DNA of 62,390 nucleotides from JAEUMW01 sp039807745 (lineage in GTDB: Bacteria; Pseudomonadota; Gammaproteobacteria; Burkholderiales; JAEUMW01), in the NCBI GenBank assembly GCA_039807745.1, contig JBDHRV010000003.1, positions 1 through 62,390 of the forward strand, read 5' to 3'. Within the stretch, counting starts at the first letter, position 1; each line of letters starts with the position of its first letter. The notes under the pieces are model-generated. The model searched no databases and was not told the origin of the DNA. It worked only from the letters and a program-made list of their open reading frames with translations. The translations under genes and the position numbers were made by a program. This document shows positions 50,545 to 57,514 of the stretch, piece by piece.

Positions 50545-51681
50545 TTACTTCCTCTTACCGCCCTGCGCTGAGAACAACGCAGAGAGCTTCTGAGCCGTTT
50601 TCGTCTCACCCGGCCTGCGGGTCGGATTTTTCCCGATCGCGGCGCCTGCGCCGCCAGCGTTCGATTCCGGGGCCGTTTCAGCAGCATCCGTGAACGCACG
50701 GCAGAACTCGGCCTTGAGGCGAGCTTCCTCGCCGACGCGGCGCAGCTTCCATCGGGACCAGCCGCCGAACTGCGCGAGGGCGCGCTCGGTGCGAGTGTCG
50801 CGCTGTGCGCCGTCGGTGGCCACGAGCGCATCGAACGCGGCGCGTGCCGCGGGGTCGTCCTCGGGCTTGCCGGCCGGGGCTTGCGGGATCGGGAACGGCC
50901 CACGCCACATGCCGGTGCCGTTGAAGAACTTCGAGGGCTTCGTGATGAAGCGGGTTCGCTCGTTGCCCATCGCCTGCTGCTGCAGGCAGTAGGCGGCGGA
51001 GCCGGCGACGAGGTCGTCGGTCGCCACTCCCTCCTCGACGCGGGCGTAAAACTCGCGCTCGGCGAGCAGCCACTCGGAGTCGGTGAACGTGCCGGCGGGG
51101 TAGCTGGCCTTGGCGCGCAGGAAGGCGGCGCGGCTGCGGTCGGTTTCCCGTGGAACAGTTCCGGGCGTTACGCGGCTCGCGCGCGCGTTCTTCACTCTGG
51201 TCTGGTCTGGTCTGGTCTGGTCTGGTCTGGCATCGTTATGTGATGCGTCACGCTCCGTTACGTCATGCGTTACGTTGCGCTGCTTCTGCCTCCATCGGTA
51301 TGCTGCCTGGCGCTTGGCGTTGCCCTTCCTGAGACTGGCGGAGCTACCGTTATGGTCGAGAAAATCAGGCAATTTTACGTGTTCCGCGTCGATGACCTGA
51401 AGCCAATCAGTGGGGAGTGCTGCGGCGAAGCCGTGGATGCCGACGACCTCGTCTATCTCGTCGAGCGTGGCATCGAGGATGTCGTTTTCATCGAGATGGG
51501 TGTCCGCGTACGACCACAACTTGAACAGTCCGCCGAGCACCATGTTCTCGATGTGGGCGTGACTGATTTCAACGCCGCCCGTTACGGATACGCCGCGTAA
51601 CACGTTACGTAACGCTCTCACCACGCGCTTGAACCGGAGCGATTCGACGAGCGCCTTCTCGAGCTTGATCCAGCCGCTCAT
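50545..51681 (-). CDS. Replication initiator-like protein, 378 aa
   Basis: The N-terminal about 125 residues (MSGWIKLEKALVESLRF, LGGLFKLWSYADTHLDENDILDATLDEIDEVVG, LPDFLDHNGSSASLRKGNAKRQAAYRWRQKQR) resemble N-terminal winged-helix domains of phage replisome organisers. Between about 145 and 165 is a low-complexity DQTRP repeat, then a helical C-terminal part. It contains a pentanucleotide tract and a cluster of CGTTACG motifs, consistent with an origin inside the initiator gene. It could instead be a different DNA-binding protein. Confidence 0.7.
   Translation of the reverse strand: MSGWIKLEKALVESLRFKRVVRALRNVLRGVSVTGGVEISHAHIENMVLGGLFKLWSYADTHLDENDILDATLDEIDEVVGIHGFAAALPTDWLQVIDAEHVKLPDFLDHNGSSASLRKGNAKRQAAYRWRQKQRNVTHDVTERDASHNDARPDQTRPDQTRVKNARASRVTPGTVPRETDRSRAAFLRAKASYPAGTFTDSEWLLAEREFYARVEEGVATDDLVAGSAAYCLQQQAMGNERTRFITKPSKFFNGTGMWRGPFPIPQAPAGKPEDDPAARAAFDALVATDGAQRDTRTERALAQFGGWSRWKLRRVGEEARLKAEFCRAFTDAAETAPESNAGGAGAAIGKNPTRRPGETKTAQKLSALFSAQGGKRK
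51166..51614. other. Putative replication origin: CGTTACG iteron cluster
   Basis: CGTTACG occurs at 51166, 51256, 51268, 51580 and 51603, and its complement at 51608, overlapping the last to make the 12-bp palindrome CGTTACGTAACG. About 0.05 copies are expected by chance in this length on both strands. A short A/T-rich patch lies at 51357-51380. The position inside the initiator-like gene parallels the lambda O-gene origin. Confidence 0.5.
51196..51230. repeat. (TCTGG)x7 pentanucleotide tandem repeat in a coding sequence
   Basis: Seven perfect 5-bp units within the replication initiator-like gene. On the coding strand it encodes D-Q-T-R-P repeats. Gain or loss of one unit would shift the frame and truncate the protein after about residue 150. 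Confidence 0.9.
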
Positions 51682-51845
51682 GCGCGCGGCTCCGTGTTGG
51701 CCATGCGCTGCGCGTCACGCTCCCTGATCGCGCGCTCGTATCGCTCGCGCCAGCGAGCCTTGCTCTGCGGTGTGCTCGCCACGACCATCCAATGCCAGAG
51801 CCGGTCGATCTCGAGATCCGTGGCGGTGCGCTCGGGCAGCTTCAC
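51678..51845 (-). CDS. Small helical protein, 55 aa
   Basis: GTG 51845 forms GTGA with the upstream stop. VKLPERTATDLEIDRLWHWMVVASTPQSKARWRERYERAIRE is amphipathic. Coupled to the initiator-like gene. Could be a helicase-loader-type helper, but no motif supports that. Confidence 0.5.
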   Translation of the reverse strand: MKLPERTATDLEIDRLWHWMVVASTPQSKARWRERYERAIRERDAQRMANTEPRA

Positions 51846-52051
51846 GAACGGCGCTCGAGGCGATACTGCGCGACGCGGCTGTCCCCACACCGGATGAGCT
51901 TCGAGGTGATCGGGTGCCCCTGGCGCTTCAGGTCATGCACGCGCGCCCCGAGGCGGAAGGCACCGAAGCGGCGCAGGGCTTCGAGGGGCGTGAGCGTTCG
52001 GCCGCGAGCGAGGTAGTCGATGATGCGGGCGTTCTGGCTGCGCTTCCTCAT
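51842..52051 (-). CDS. Winged helix-turn-helix protein, 69 aa
   Basis: MRKRSQNARIIDYLARGRTLTPLEALRRFGAFRLGARVHDLKRQGHPITSKLIRC is a compact winged HTH (TPLEALRRFG.FRLGARVHDLK) common in phage regulators. Probably DNA binding. It sits between the Cro-like gene and the initiator. Confidence 0.75.
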   Translation of the reverse strand: MRKRSQNARIIDYLARGRTLTPLEALRRFGAFRLGARVHDLKRQGHPITSKLIRCGDSRVAQYRLERRS

Positions 52052-52227
52052 GGGGCTCTCCCGGCGGCGGCCTCGGCGGCGCGCACGGCTGAATCGAAGT
52101 AGCGACGGATCGAGGCCTCGGCGGCCGCCCCCTCGAGCACGAGGTAGGCGTCCAGTTCGATGACTTCGCCGAGTGGGACCGCCGCGCTCGCGCGGCGCTC
52201 CTGGAACTCGAAGTAGGACGGGCTCAT
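52048..52227 (-). CDS. Small protein of unknown function, 59 aa
   Basis: MSPSYFEFQERRASAAVPLGEVIELDAYLVLEGAAAEASIRRYFDSAVRAAEA, acidic and helical in its second half. Overlaps neighbours by four bases on each side. Confidence 0.5.
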   Translation of the reverse strand: MSPSYFEFQERRASAAVPLGEVIELDAYLVLEGAAAEASIRRYFDSAVRAAEAAAGRAP

Positions 52228-52463
52228 TTGCGGCGTCCCCCGCTGTCCCTGCTGTGGGCCTGAGTGGCCCCTGCATGGGCCTCGTCGGTGGCCAGCGCGA
52301 CCAGTACGGTGGCGGCATGGATGTATTTCGCTGCCAGTTCATCGAGCGCATCACGCGCGATTTCCTGCTGCGAGCGGCCGCTGCTGTGCGCCGCGGCCTG
52401 CAGCCAGGCGCGTGTCCGCTTCGTGATTTTCAGCCGCTTCAGGTCCGCGAGATCCACGCTCAC
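52224..52463 (-). CDS. Small helical DNA-binding candidate, 79 aa
   Basis: GTG start at 52463. LKRLKITKRTRAWLQAAAHSSGRSQQEIARDALDELAAKYI resembles a ribbon-helix-helix or similar small DNA-binding domain (SxQEIARDAL). Weak evidence. Downstream of the Cro-like gene in the leftward operon. Confidence 0.5.
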   Translation of the reverse strand: MSVDLADLKRLKITKRTRAWLQAAAHSSGRSQQEIARDALDELAAKYIHAATVLVALATDEAHAGATQAHSRDSGGRRK

Positions 52464-52663
52464 GGCCGCGCGCCCTGGGTGTCGGCCTGCAGGGAGCGGA
52501 TCAGGTCGTAGTGCTCGACCATGATCGCCTTGGGCAGTCCACGATGTTTCCAGTTGTTGATCCGCTGTTGCAGACCGGGCCGCACTTCGAGCCCGAGAAG
52601 GTCCGCAAACGCTAGATCACCGCCCGCAGCCTCAATCAGCTGCACCGTCTTTTCAGGTGTCAT
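52460..52663 (-). CDS. Cro-like HTH repressor, 67 aa
   Basis: MTPEKTVQLIEAAGGDLAFADLLGLEVRPGLQQRINNWKHRGLPKAIM is a HTH with recognition segment RINNWKHRGLP, similar to NVTNWKRRGMP in the divergent CI-like protein. First gene of the leftward operon; a promoter with an embedded palindrome lies just upstream. Likely competes for the same operators. Confidence 0.8.
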   Translation of the reverse strand: MTPEKTVQLIEAAGGDLAFADLLGLEVRPGLQQRINNWKHRGLPKAIMVEHYDLIRSLQADTQGARP

Positions 52664-52671
52664 GGGAGGGA

Positions 52672-52694
52672 GAATTAAACACTATGTTTAATTC
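52672..52694. promoter_or_regulatory. Operator palindrome 1
   Basis: Perfect 10-bp arms GAATTAAACA and TGTTTAATTC around CTA. It covers the spacer and -10 of the leftward promoter, where a repressor would block RNA polymerase. Confidence 0.8.
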
Positions 52695-52701
52695 ATGTCA
52701 A
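52674..52701 (-). promoter_or_regulatory. Leftward promoter of the Cro-like gene
   Basis: On the minus strand TTGACA (52696-52701), a 16-bp spacer and TTTAAT (52674-52679). The spacer is occupied by the palindrome at 52672-52694. Matches the rightward promoter at 53729-53756 in 27 of 29 bases from CGTTTGACA to TGTTTA. Confidence 0.75.
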
Positions 52702-52720
52702 ACGCATTGTTGCGTGCACC

Positions 52721-52739
52721 CCTAAACAGATTGTTTAGG
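52721..52739. promoter_or_regulatory. Operator palindrome 2
   Basis: Perfect 8-bp arms CCTAAACA and TGTTTAGG around GAT, 8 bp before the CI-like ATG. Shares the TAAACA-N3-TGTTTA core with palindrome 1. Probably used for repressor autoregulation. No strong promoter for the CI-like gene is visible. Confidence 0.75.
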
Positions 52740-52747
52740 CTACCCTC

Positions 52748-53149
52748 ATGTCCGGCTCGAATAGCCCTGAACCCCTGAGCGCGATGCTGGCCCGCGCCAG
52801 CAAACACCTGCTCGATCGCATCGAGAAACGCGGTATCACCGCCACCGATCTCGCCCGCTCGCTCGGCATCGAGGCCTCGCAGAACGTGACGAACTGGAAG
52901 CGCCGCGGGATGCCGGCCAACAAGTTGATCCAGGCCGCCGTGCACTACGGGTATTCCGTCGACGAGCTTCTCGGCCAGACCACCGCATCTGCACCGAAGC
53001 CAGGCCCCGCCGTCCCTGCGGCGCTGCTCGACAGTCTCGCGGAGCTCGATGCCGATGGGCGCGACGATGTCATCTGGTACGCACAGCAACGAGCACAGAA
53101 GGCGCGCGAGAGGTCGCCTCGTCGGCGGAGGAAAAGCCCGGCGGCGTGA
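52748..53149 (+). CDS. CI-like repressor, short form, 133 aa
   Basis: HTH at about 30-58 (ITATDLARSLGIEASQNVTNWKRRGMP), then a dimerisation-type helix and a basic C-terminal tail. There is no LexA/CI peptidase domain, so RecA-driven self-cleavage is not expected. Divergent from the Cro-like gene across paired palindromes. Probably the lysogeny repressor; release from lysogeny must work another way. Confidence 0.8.
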   Translation: MSGSNSPEPLSAMLARASKHLLDRIEKRGITATDLARSLGIEASQNVTNWKRRGMPANKLIQAAVHYGYSVDELLGQTTASAPKPGPAVPAALLDSLAELDADGRDDVIWYAQQRAQKARERSPRRRRKSPAA

Positions 53150-53150
53150 C

Positions 53151-53222
53151 ATGGACGCCGGCTCGACACTGACCGAACACGACATCATGCAGTTGCTGGG
53201 CTGCGCCGATCGTGAGCCGTAA
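53151..53222 (+). CDS. Very short ORF, 23 aa
   Basis: MDAGSTLTEHDIMQLLGCADREP, starting one base after the repressor stop and overlapping the next gene. No clear ribosome-binding site. It may couple translation of the next gene or be non-functional. Confidence 0.3.
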   Translation: MDAGSTLTEHDIMQLLGCADREP

Positions 53223-53445
53223 ATCGAACGCACACCTGGCCCGCACGCTGACGGCGGTGATCGCCGAGCACCCCACGCTCTCCACGCAGCGCGCGCTGGC
53301 GCGGCGCAGCGGCATCGGCCAGCGCACCATCAGCCGGATTTGCCGCGGCGAGGCCAGCCCACGGGTTGATACCATCGAGCGGCTCGCGGATGTGCTCGGA
53401 GTGGATGTCGCGATGTTCCTGCGCCGGCGACGGAGAATTCGGTGA
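53212..53445 (+). CDS. Second HTH (XRE-type) protein, 77 aa
   Basis: GTG start at 53212. TLSTQRALARRSGIGQRTISRICRGEASPRVDTIERLADVLGVD is a clear XRE-type HTH. It is encoded downstream of the CI-like gene in the same operon. Its recognition helix differs from the Cro/CI pair, so it probably binds another site or acts on host DNA. Confidence 0.8.
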   Translation: MSRKSNAHLARTLTAVIAEHPTLSTQRALARRSGIGQRTISRICRGEASPRVDTIERLADVLGVDVAMFLRRRRRIR

Positions 53446-53711
53446 ACCTGCTGTACGCCGGCGCCGTGCTCGCTGCTCTCGTCGCGTGGTTCTACCTCGG
53501 TCGCGCGCTCGAGCGCCGCCGCACGCTCCCTGCCCTGCTCGGCGCGATCGCGCTGCTCGTCGTCACCCTGATCGGCGCCGTCGCAGCCATCACGGCCACC
53601 GCCAGTGATGATGACCTGATCGGCGGCCAGGTCCAGTGGCTCGCGCTGCTGCTGATCCTGTTCTCCTGCGGTTTCACCGCCAGCATCTACAGCCGCTATC
53701 GGGGGAAGTAG
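53442..53711 (+). CDS. Membrane protein in the immunity operon, 89 aa
   Basis: GTG start. Three membrane segments: about 4-20, 30-50, 66-84 (LLYAGAVLAALVAWFYLG, LPALLGAIALLVVTLIGAVAAI, WLALLLILFSCGFTASI). It would be expressed with the repressor in a lysogen, so superinfection exclusion is a reasonable hypothesis. Function unproven. Confidence 0.65.
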   Translation: MNLLYAGAVLAALVAWFYLGRALERRRTLPALLGAIALLVVTLIGAVAAITATASDDDLIGGQVQWLALLLILFSCGFTASIYSRYRGK

Positions 53712-53717
53712 CCGTAG

Positions 53718-53753
53718 AAACATTTCGTTTGACATGAACGAAACATAGTGTTT
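53718..53753. promoter_or_regulatory. Operator sites 3 and 4
   Basis: AAACATTTCGTTT (53718-53730, one mismatch) and AAACA-TAG-TGTTT (53741-53753, perfect 5-bp arms). Same core as the operators in the immunity gap, placed at the -35 and in the spacer of the rightward promoter. Confidence 0.7.
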
Positions 53754-53756
53754 ATC
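53729..53756 (+). promoter_or_regulatory. Rightward promoter of the recombination operon
   Basis: TTGACA (53729-53734), a 16-bp spacer and TTTATC (53751-53756). Near copy of the leftward promoter at 52674-52701. Lies 30 bp before the ATG at 53786. Confidence 0.7.
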
Positions 53757-53785
53757 CTGCCTCCACCCTACAGAGGCTGGCAGGC

Positions 53786-54313
53786 ATGAACACCAACGAA
53801 CCCCAGATTCCTCCGGCGCACCGCGCCACCGCACAGACCTACCGCTGCGCACAGTGCACGTGGGAAGGGCGCGACCCGAACCTCACCGACGTCTCCGACC
53901 TGTACCCGCCCGAGCACGAGCGCGCCGGCGAACTGGCGCACACGCATCGCGCGGTGTGCCCGGCCTGCGGCAAGCGGGTGCTCGCGATCGGGCCGGTGCA
54001 GCCGCTGCAGCACTACGACCACAGCGGCTCGGCCAACGCCGCGTGGCTGCGCGAGGTCGATGACCTGTTCGTGCACGAGCTTGCGGTCGCAGCCTCATCG
54101 CTCGAACTCGAGTCCCCGCCGGCGGACATCGACATCCGCGTCCTGCCGACGATGACCGTCGAGCAGGTCGCGCGGCTCTGCCACGAACTGTCCGATGGCG
54201 AGCACGAGGTCTACTGCCGCATCGAGCATGTGTCCGGGCAGCCCGTGCACTACCTCGTGCGCGAGCCGCGCAACGATCAGGAAGTGCCGGCCTGGCTGCG
54301 GAGGACGGCATGA
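53786..54313 (+). CDS. Zinc-ribbon protein, 175 aa
   Basis: CAQCTWEG (residue about 21) and CPACGKRVLAIGP (about 58) give a C-x2-C / C-x2-C ribbon. The C-terminal half is acidic, with DIDIRVLPTMTVEQVARLCHELSDGEHEVYCRI. First gene of the rightward operon under operator control. Function unknown. Confidence 0.7.
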   Translation: MNTNEPQIPPAHRATAQTYRCAQCTWEGRDPNLTDVSDLYPPEHERAGELAHTHRAVCPACGKRVLAIGPVQPLQHYDHSGSANAAWLREVDDLFVHELAVAASSLELESPPADIDIRVLPTMTVEQVARLCHELSDGEHEVYCRIEHVSGQPVHYLVREPRNDQEVPAWLRRTA

Positions 54314-54564
54314 GCACGCTGCGCTTCCTCTCCCCGTTGCTCGTCGGGTCGACTGCTTTGCTCGTCATGCTCCTGATGTTCTCCTGCGCCACGCCTCGCG
54401 TGGTCGACACGGAAGCCTGCCGCATCGCGCAGATGGACATCGCTGCGGCCGAGGCGTGCCTCGCCGAGCCGACCTGCGCCGCGAAGTGGGACGGCGACCT
54501 GTTCCGCATGCAGTTGAACGCCAACCGCGACTACGTGGCGCAGCGCTGTGGGGTGCGGCCGTGA
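54310..54564 (+). CDS. Putative lipoprotein/membrane protein, 84 aa
   Basis: N-terminal hydrophobic segment LLVGSTALLVMLLMFSC followed by a possible lipobox (LMFSC) and a helical, Cys-containing remainder. Start overlaps the upstream stop. May act in the envelope; function unknown. Confidence 0.6.
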   Translation: MSTLRFLSPLLVGSTALLVMLLMFSCATPRVVDTEACRIAQMDIAAAEACLAEPTCAAKWDGDLFRMQLNANRDYVAQRCGVRP

Positions 54565-54830
54565 GCGCGCATACGCCGGGACCGTGGACTCTCGCCGAAG
54601 GTCGCAGCGGCTACCAGTTCTGGCCACTCATCCAGCACGGCGGCAAGGACATCGCCGTCTGCTCCCGACAGGTCGACGAGACGGACGCCAACGCCCGCCT
54701 GATCGCCGCCGCGCCGGATCTGTACGAGGCGCTGCGCGCCATGATCGACTGCGCAGGGGATGACGATGCGCGCGCCTACCGCGCCGTGACGCAGGCGAAA
54801 GCCGCGCTCGCGAAGGCGGTGCAGCCGTGA
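54561..54830 (+). CDS. HTPGPW-type phage protein, 89 aa
   Basis: GTG start. SAHTPGPWTLAEGRSGYQFWPL and ANARLIAAAPDLYEALRAMI are the marks of a widespread small phage protein family of unknown function usually encoded next to recombination genes. Normal length. Confidence 0.8.
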   Translation: MSAHTPGPWTLAEGRSGYQFWPLIQHGGKDIAVCSRQVDETDANARLIAAAPDLYEALRAMIDCAGDDDARAYRAVTQAKAALAKAVQP

Positions 54831-55276
54831 GCGCCCGCCTGATCAAGGTCTCGAGCGCCGGCGAGCTGCTGCCGGCAGATGCCGCCGACTGGGTCGCGGT
54901 CTACCACCCGGAGCACGAGCTGATCTGGACACGCGATGTGCTGGATTGCGGCGCGGTGCCGTGGCAGCGCGCCGTCGAGGCTGCGAGTGCCGTGACGCTC
55001 TGCGGCTGGACGGACTGGCGCGCGCCGTCGCACATCGACTACGCCTACCTGATCGACAACGACCTGTACGGCCCGGTCCTCGACACCGACTACTTCACGG
55101 TCGCGGATCGATACCAGTGGGAGTGGACGGGCACCGCCTGCAAGCCCTCGGGCTGCGCGCGTTGCGTGGTTCTCGACGGCGGCTACTCGTTCATCGGTCG
55201 CCAGGACTACCGCCTTCACGCCCGCGCGGTGCGCGCCGGTCAGTTATCTGGGCTCTTGGGCGGGAAGGCCACGTGA
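54827..55276 (+). CDS. DUF1566/Lcl_C-like protein, 149 aa
   Basis: CGWTDWRAPSHIDYAYLIDNDLYGPVLDT matches the Lcl C-terminal pattern (G..DWRLPT..EL), with an aromatic-rich YQWEWTGTACKPSG following. Such domains occur in surface or phage proteins. Role here is unknown. Confidence 0.7.
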   Translation: MSARLIKVSSAGELLPADAADWVAVYHPEHELIWTRDVLDCGAVPWQRAVEAASAVTLCGWTDWRAPSHIDYAYLIDNDLYGPVLDTDYFTVADRYQWEWTGTACKPSGCARCVVLDGGYSFIGRQDYRLHARAVRAGQLSGLLGGKAT

Positions 55277-55386
55277 ACGCGCCGCTGATGTCCGGCGACC
55301 TCGCCGCGCACGCCTTCGCGGCCGTGCTGATCGTGGCCGGGATCTGCGGCGCGATCGGCTGGATGCTTGAGTGGTGGCGGTCATGA
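55273..55386 (+). CDS. Tiny membrane protein, 37 aa
   Basis: GTG 55273 in the stop overlap of the previous gene. VNAPLMSGDLAAHAFAAVLIVAGICGAIGWMLEWW has one membrane helix. Its stop overlaps the next ATG. Function unknown. Confidence 0.5.
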   Translation: MNAPLMSGDLAAHAFAAVLIVAGICGAIGWMLEWWRS

Positions 55387-55547
55387 GGCCGCGCACCGAA
55401 CCGTGCGGCTGCAAGAGCACCGACACGCAGTGGACCCATCTGTGCGCCGAGCACCGGCGCGAATTCGACGACACCCACCAGCGCTGGCACGCCGAGCACG
55501 AGCAGGCGCGCGCGCGGAAGGAACCGGCATGCCCACCGCAATCCTGA
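55383..55547 (+). CDS. Small Cys/His-rich protein, 54 aa
   Basis: MRPRTEPCGCKSTDTQWTHLCAEHRREFDDTHQRWHAEHEQ has C-x-C...H-x-C-x2-H spacing suitable for one zinc. Overlaps the next gene by 19 bases. Confidence 0.55.
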   Translation: MRPRTEPCGCKSTDTQWTHLCAEHRREFDDTHQRWHAEHEQARARKEPACPPQS

Positions 55548-55873
55548 CCAACGGCAACGTCCTGATCGTGCTGTACGACATGCTCGTTGATTTCGAGCGC
55601 AACGCGACCTCCGATCCTGAGCGGGGCCAGGAAGTGCTGGAGATGATGTACGCGACCGTGCGCGACAAGCTGCTGGCTAGCAAGCCGGAGCCGCACGAGA
55701 CGGCCGCTGCGCTGTTCCTGAGCGAGTACTTCAAGCACCGCGGCGACTGGACCGCGATGCGCTGCTGCATCGAACGGTCGATCACGTCGGCCGCCGTCGA
55801 CGTAGACGCCCTGCGGGCGAACCTGCGGGCGCAGCCGCTCCCCTCGTTCTTCAACAAACAAGCCGCGCAGTAA
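55529..55873 (+). CDS. Hypothetical helical protein, 114 aa
   Basis: Start at ATG 55529. MPTAILTNGNVLIVLYDMLVDFERNATSDPERGQEVLEMMYATVRDKLL is mostly helical. No domain assigned. Part of the rightward operon. Confidence 0.6.
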   Translation: MPTAILTNGNVLIVLYDMLVDFERNATSDPERGQEVLEMMYATVRDKLLASKPEPHETAAALFLSEYFKHRGDWTAMRCCIERSITSAAVDVDALRANLRAQPLPSFFNKQAAQ

Positions 55874-55912
55874 GCGCCGCGGCGTCCACCACCACTCCAA
55901 AGGCAGGGAAAC

Positions 55913-56116
55913 ATGAGCACACGCATCTATCGAATCGAGATCGGCGAGCCGACGACGCCGCTGATCGGCCCCTTCCTCGTGCGCGCCAAGACACGCGCGC
56001 AGGCGCTGTCGAGCGTGCTCGACCCGCTGGTGCGCATCGACGTGGCGAACCAGGAGGACCTGCTCTCGCTCGTCGCGGCCGGCACCAAGGTCACCGATGC
56101 GAAGGAGGCCCCATGA
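55913..56116 (+). CDS. Hypothetical protein, 67 aa
   Basis: Good GGCAGGGAA upstream of the ATG. MSTRIYRIEIGEPTTPLIGPFLVRAKTRAQALSSVL has an alpha/beta pattern. Its stop overlaps the annealing protein start. It may be a small accessory to recombination. Confidence 0.6.
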   Translation: MSTRIYRIEIGEPTTPLIGPFLVRAKTRAQALSSVLDPLVRIDVANQEDLLSLVAAGTKVTDAKEAP

Positions 56117-56943
56117 GCGCCAAGGGAACACATGCTGCCGTGGCCGGACCGGCCGCGCCCGCCGCCGCGCCGACCCTCGCCGGCAAGCCCAGCCTCGTCA
56201 TGCGCATCGCGAGCCGCTTCGGCGTCGATGCCGACAAGATGCTCGACACGCTCAAGCAGACGGCGTTTCGCACCGAGAAGCCGGCCAGCAACGAGCAGAT
56301 GATGGCGCTGCTCGTCGTCGCGGAGCAGTACGGACTGAATCCGTGGACGAAGGAAATCTACGCCTTCGAGGACAAGTACAAGGGCATCGTCCCGGTGGTG
56401 TCGATCGACGGATGGGTGCGCATCATCAACGAGCGCCCTGAACTCGACTTCATCACCTTCGACTACGCGCCAGATGACTCCGAGGATGCGTGGATCGAGT
56501 GCACGATCGGCCGCAAGGATCGCAGCCGGCCCATCGTCGTGCGCGAGTACCTCAAGGAGTGCTACCGCAAAACGGGACCGTGGGACTCGCATCCGCGCCG
56601 CATGCTGCGCCACAAGACCCTGATCCAGTGCGCGCGCGTGGCCTTCGGATTCGCAGGCATCTACGACCCTGATGAGGCCGAGCGCATTCGCGACGCGAAT
56701 GCCATCGAAGGCTCGTTCACGGCGGTCAGCACGAAGCCGGCCACCGAGGCGCCGAAAGCCATCGAGAGCAAGACGGAAGCGCCGAACGTCGTGCCCGTCG
56801 GCGACCTGCAGCGCCTGATCGACAAGACCGGCATCCCGGAATCGGGCTTCCTGCACCGCTTCGAGATCGACTGCATCGAGTCGCTGCCGCTGAGCCGCGT
56901 CGGCGAGGCTTTCGAGTATCTGCATGGCATCAATGCGGGCTGA
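56113..56943 (+). CDS. bet: RecT/Bet-type single-strand annealing protein, 276 aa
   Basis: Pairs complementary single strands during phage recombination. Conserved blocks: LVVAEQYGLNPWTKEIYAFEDK (around 67-88), GIVPVVSIDGWVRIINERPELDF and RRMLRHKTLIQCARVAFGFAG. Lambda Redbeta-like. A variable linker and C-terminal domain (about 200-276) probably contact SSB or the exonuclease. Followed directly by an exonuclease gene. Confidence 0.92.
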   Translation: MSAKGTHAAVAGPAAPAAAPTLAGKPSLVMRIASRFGVDADKMLDTLKQTAFRTEKPASNEQMMALLVVAEQYGLNPWTKEIYAFEDKYKGIVPVVSIDGWVRIINERPELDFITFDYAPDDSEDAWIECTIGRKDRSRPIVVREYLKECYRKTGPWDSHPRRMLRHKTLIQCARVAFGFAGIYDPDEAERIRDANAIEGSFTAVSTKPATEAPKAIESKTEAPNVVPVGDLQRLIDKTGIPESGFLHRFEIDCIESLPLSRVGEAFEYLHGINAG

Positions 56944-57514
56944 GTCGCTCCACTTCGACGCGGAGTCGCACACGTACCGGCTCGCCGGTCGTGTGCTGCC
57001 GAGCGTGACGCAGGCGCTGCGGTTCCTCGAGAACTTCGAGAATGTTCCGCAGCGCCTGCTCGAGGCGGCTGCCGAGTTTGGTCGGCACGTCCACGAGGCC
57101 TGCCACCTGCACAACATGGGGCGCCTCGACTGGAGCGCGCTCGACCCCGCCCTGCACCCATACGTCTCGGCCTACGACAAGTTCCTGATCGAGACCGGCT
57201 TCGTCGTCACGGCCAGCGAGGAGCGCGTCGTGAATGCCCGGTACGGTTTCGCCGGCACACTTGATGTGCGCGGCCGCTACAAGCGGCGCCCAGGCCTCGT
57301 CGACATCAAGTCGACAGCGGCCCTGCCCGCGACGGTCGGGCCACAAACGGCCGCCTATGAGAAGTGCTGCGAGGGATCTCACCGCCGCTACGCGCTGCTG
57401 CTGCGTCCAGATGGCGAGTTTCGATTCAAGCCACTCACCGACCTGCGCGACTGGCCGCTGTTTCTGTCCTGTCTGAACCTGCACAACTACAAGGGATCAC
57501 ACCATGCCCCCTGA
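56933..57514 (+). CDS. PD-(D/E)XK exonuclease, 193 aa
   Basis: RecB/lambda-exo-type nuclease: GTLD111 motif, D124-I-K126 (LVDIKST) and Q138-x3-Y142 (QTAAYE), the catalytic set of this fold. Partners with the annealing protein upstream and overlaps it slightly. Start ATG 56933; ATG 56924 is possible. Would resect 5' strands for annealing. Confidence 0.85.
   Translation: MRAESLHFDAESHTYRLAGRVLPSVTQALRFLENFENVPQRLLEAAAEFGRHVHEACHLHNMGRLDWSALDPALHPYVSAYDKFLIETGFVVTASEERVVNARYGFAGTLDVRGRYKRRPGLVDIKSTAALPATVGPQTAAYEKCCEGSHRRYALLLRPDGEFRFKPLTDLRDWPLFLSCLNLHNYKGSHHAP

Noticed and set aside
51196..51230. CRISPR array
   Set aside because: Units are 5 bp with no spacers; no array of longer direct repeats with spacers was found anywhere in the window.
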